Positions 5,631 to 7,628 of a DNA stretch of 7,628 nucleotides are shown here, piece after piece. The notes below the pieces were generated by a model. It searched no databases. It saw nothing but the letters and a program-made list of their open reading frames with translations, and was not told the origin of the DNA. This DNA is from an uncultured Clostridium sp. (lineage in GTDB: Bacteria > Bacillota > Clostridia > Lachnospirales > Lachnospiraceae), in NCBI GenBank assembly GCA_958442925.1, contig CAUCIO010000103.1, forward strand, positions 1 to 7,628. The letters run 5' to 3'. Numbering within the stretch: the stretch's first letter is position 1; each line of letters starts with the position of its first letter. The position numbers and the translations under genes were made by a program.

Positions 5631-7628
5631 AGCCTTTCTTAGAAGTGTTTCCTGATTTACATATTACAGATAACCTGCGAGAGCTTTTAGAACTGGTGGA
5701 GGTGGAACGTGTCACCGCCTCCAGGGACAGAAGCTCTATTCGTGTTTATATTGTATGTCCCAGACTGATCCACAAGCAGAATATTTACGGGCTGGAAAAG
5801 GGAATCAAGGATCAGCTTTTTCCAGGCAAGAGAGTTACTATTAAAATCCAGGAAAAGTTTAAACTATCCGGCCAGTACACTCCAAAGAAGCTTCTGATGG
5901 TCTATAAAGACAGTATTTTAATGGAGCTGAAAAATTACAGTATTCTTCTTTACAACATGTTCCGCAAGGCGGAGTGCAGTTTTCCGAAACAGGATGTGAT
6001 GGAGATGATTCTGGAAGATACCATGATCGCCAGGGACAAGACGTTTGAGCTTAAACGGGTGCTGGAAAAGATCTTTACGGAGCGGTGCGGCCTGCCTCTG
6101 GAAATCCATGAGGAGTACCAAATTCCTCAGAAAAAAACACTGGATACGGGCTGCAGCGCTTACCTTGATGCCGTGGCGGCTTCGGGAGATGCAGTTGCCG
6201 GAGCAGAGGAAGAGACAGTGCCGTTTTATGACGGGACTGTTTATGCTCCACCGGCTGAGCCAGAAAGAACGGCCGGCCAGCTGAAAGCAGCAGTTCCCGC
6301 AGCAGAGGGGAAAACTGCCAGGAAAGCAGTAAAGCAGGACTTTGGCAAAAAAGAATTCAAAAAGAGAGAATCCGGCCGCTTCGGAGGATACCGCCGTTCA
6401 GAGGATCCGGATGTGCTTTATGGCCGGGGGTTTGACGATGAAACTGTGGAAATTCACCAGATCGAAGGCGAGATTGGAGAGGTGGCGATCCGCGGAAAGA
6501 TCCTGACCTGCGAAGTCAGAGAACTGAGAAGCGGAAAACAGCTGTTTATTTTCACTATCACTGATTTTACTGATACCATTGGAGTGAAAATCTTCGCCAA
6601 GGAGGAGGCAGTTGACGATTTGAAAGCTGCCACAGCTCCAGGGCAGTTCGTCCGGTTAAAAGGCGTGGCCAACATAGATCGCTTTGATGGGGAGCTGACT
6701 CTGGGATCGGTTGTAGGAATCAAGAAATGTGAGGATTTTACGGGAAAACGCATGGATAACAGCCCGGTAAAACGGGTAGAACTCCACTGCCATACGAAAA
6801 TGAGCGATATGGACGGCGTTTCTGAAGTAAAGGATCTGATTAAACGGGCAAAAAAATGGGGAATGGACGCTATCGCAGTGACGGATCACGGCTGTGTCCA
6901 GGCCTTTCCTGACGCCAACCATGCAGTGGAAAAGGGAGACGGCTTTAAGGTTCTCTACGGAGTAGAGGGCTATCTGGTAGATGACATGAAACAGCTGGCA
7001 GAGGATGAAAAGTGGCAGTCTCTGGATCATACCTGCGTTGTGTTTGATATTGAGACCACTGGCTTCAGCCCTCTAAAAAATAAAATAATTGAAATTGGTG
7101 CAGTAAAAGTGGAAAACGGAAAAATTACAGACAAATTTTCCACCTTTGTCAATCCAGAGGTTCCGATCCCCTTTGAGATCGAACGACTGACCAGCATCAG
7201 CGACAACATGGTGTTACATGCGCCTACCATTGAACAGGTGCTGCCTGAATTTCTGGAATTCTGCAAAGATGCGGTTATGGTGGCCCATAATGCTTCCTTT
7301 GACATGAGCTTTATGAAGCATAATGCCATGCTTCAGGGAAAGAGCTTTGAGCCTACGATTCTGGATACGGTTTCCATGGCTCGTTTCCTCCTGCCTAATC
7401 TTCACCGGTTTAAGCTGGATACCGTTGCCAAGGAATTAAAAATTTCCCTGGAAAACCACCACCGGGCAGTAGACGACGCGGGGGCCACAGCAGAAATTTT
7501 CGTGAAATTCGTGGAAATGTTAAAACAGCGGGGCATTGAAAATCTGACTCAGCTAAACGAGCACAGCCGGATGAGCGTGGAGACCATCCGGAAAATGCCG
7601 ACTAACCACATTATTATTCTGGCGAAAA
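5627..7628 (+). CDS. polC: DNA polymerase III alpha subunit PolC (Gram-positive type), N-terminal part, cut by the window edge
   Basis: PolC is the main replicative polymerase of Firmicutes, with its proofreading exonuclease built in. The frame is open from the ATG at 5627 to the last base: 667 codons, under half of the usual roughly 1,400–1,450. Order of parts: PolC-type N-terminal domain (about 1–165); variable linker (about 165–275); OB fold (about 278–365, with EVRELRSGKQLFIFTITD); first half of the PHP domain with HCHTKMSDMDG (His387, His389) and TDHG (Asp420, His421); then a DEDDh exonuclease inserted in the PHP domain. The exonuclease residues are Asp474 and Glu476 (FDIETTG), Asp559 (HNASFD), and His612 with Asp617 (HRAVDDA), all intact. 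The visible part ends at a HIIILAK motif where the PHP domain resumes; the palm domain is outside. The start overlaps the ispG stop by 4 bases and has AGGTGAG (5615–5621) 5 bases upstream. Confidence 0.97.
   Translation, partial: MKPFLEVFPDLHITDNLRELLELVEVERVTASRDRSSIRVYIVCPRLIHKQNIYGLEKGIKDQLFPGKRVTIKIQEKFKLSGQYTPKKLLMVYKDSILMELKNYSILLYNMFRKAECSFPKQDVMEMILEDTMIARDKTFELKRVLEKIFTERCGLPLEIHEEYQIPQKKTLDTGCSAYLDAVAASGDAVAGAEEETVPFYDGTVYAPPAEPERTAGQLKAAVPAAEGKTARKAVKQDFGKKEFKKRESGRFGGYRRSEDPDVLYGRGFDDETVEIHQIEGEIGEVAIRGKILTCEVRELRSGKQLFIFTITDFTDTIGVKIFAKEEAVDDLKAATAPGQFVRLKGVANIDRFDGELTLGSVVGIKKCEDFTGKRMDNSPVKRVELHCHTKMSDMDGVSEVKDLIKRAKKWGMDAIAVTDHGCVQAFPDANHAVEKGDGFKVLYGVEGYLVDDMKQLAEDEKWQSLDHTCVVFDIETTGFSPLKNKIIEIGAVKVENGKITDKFSTFVNPEVPIPFEIERLTSISDNMVLHAPTIEQVLPEFLEFCKDAVMVAHNASFDMSFMKHNAMLQGKSFEPTILDTVSMARFLLPNLHRFKLDTVAKELKISLENHHRAVDDAGATAEIFVKFVEMLKQRGIENLTQLNEHSRMSVETIRKMPTNHIIILAK

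Noticed and set aside
6045..6284. A 79-codon + strand frame inside polC.
   Set aside because: It is an out-of-frame overlap of the PolC N-terminal region and linker, which read continuously in their own frame.
1..7628. Search for tRNA or rRNA genes, riboswitches, CRISPR repeats, insertion sequences, toxin–antitoxin or defence genes.
   Set aside because: Nearly every base belongs to seven recognised housekeeping genes with short gaps; no repeat array, transposase or foreign-looking segment was seen.

Overview
The window is an ordinary, densely packed housekeeping operon of a low-to-moderate GC Firmicute. All genes are on the + strand. The order frr–uppS–cdsA–dxr–rseP–ispG–polC, the presence of PolC (the Firmicutes-type replicase with a PHP domain split by an exonuclease) and strong GGAGG-type ribosome binding sites point to class Clostridia. 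From memory of the family, the protein sequences look most like Lachnospiraceae; this is an impression from sequence, not a database result.

Layout: frr (ribosome recycling factor) opens the window. It is followed by a clear rho-independent hairpin with a T-rich tail, then by uppS (undecaprenyl diphosphate synthase), cdsA (CDP-diglyceride synthase), dxr (first committed MEP-pathway enzyme), rseP (site-2 membrane metalloprotease), ispG (late MEP-pathway 4Fe-4S enzyme) and the first 667 codons of polC, which runs off the right edge. Gaps after uppS are short (18, 60, 30 and 15 bases), and ispG and polC overlap by 4 bases. No terminator is visible from uppS onward, so uppS to polC is probably one transcription unit. 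No stretch over 300 bases lacks a gene.

How the genes work together: Dxr and IspG are two steps of the methylerythritol phosphate route to isopentenyl and dimethylallyl diphosphate. UppS condenses those units into the C55 carrier lipid for cell-wall synthesis. CdsA supplies CDP-diacylglycerol for phospholipids, and RseP cuts membrane proteins, classically anti-sigma factors. The unit is thus an envelope-lipid cluster flanked by translation (frr) and replication (polC) genes.

I found no undescribed system. There are no mobile elements, CRISPR arrays, RNA genes or obviously foreign genes. The points worth a second look are modest: the terminator and promoter-like bases between frr and uppS, a TTG start for rseP that lies in frame with dxr, an acidic insertion in RseP, and a divergent basic linker in PolC.
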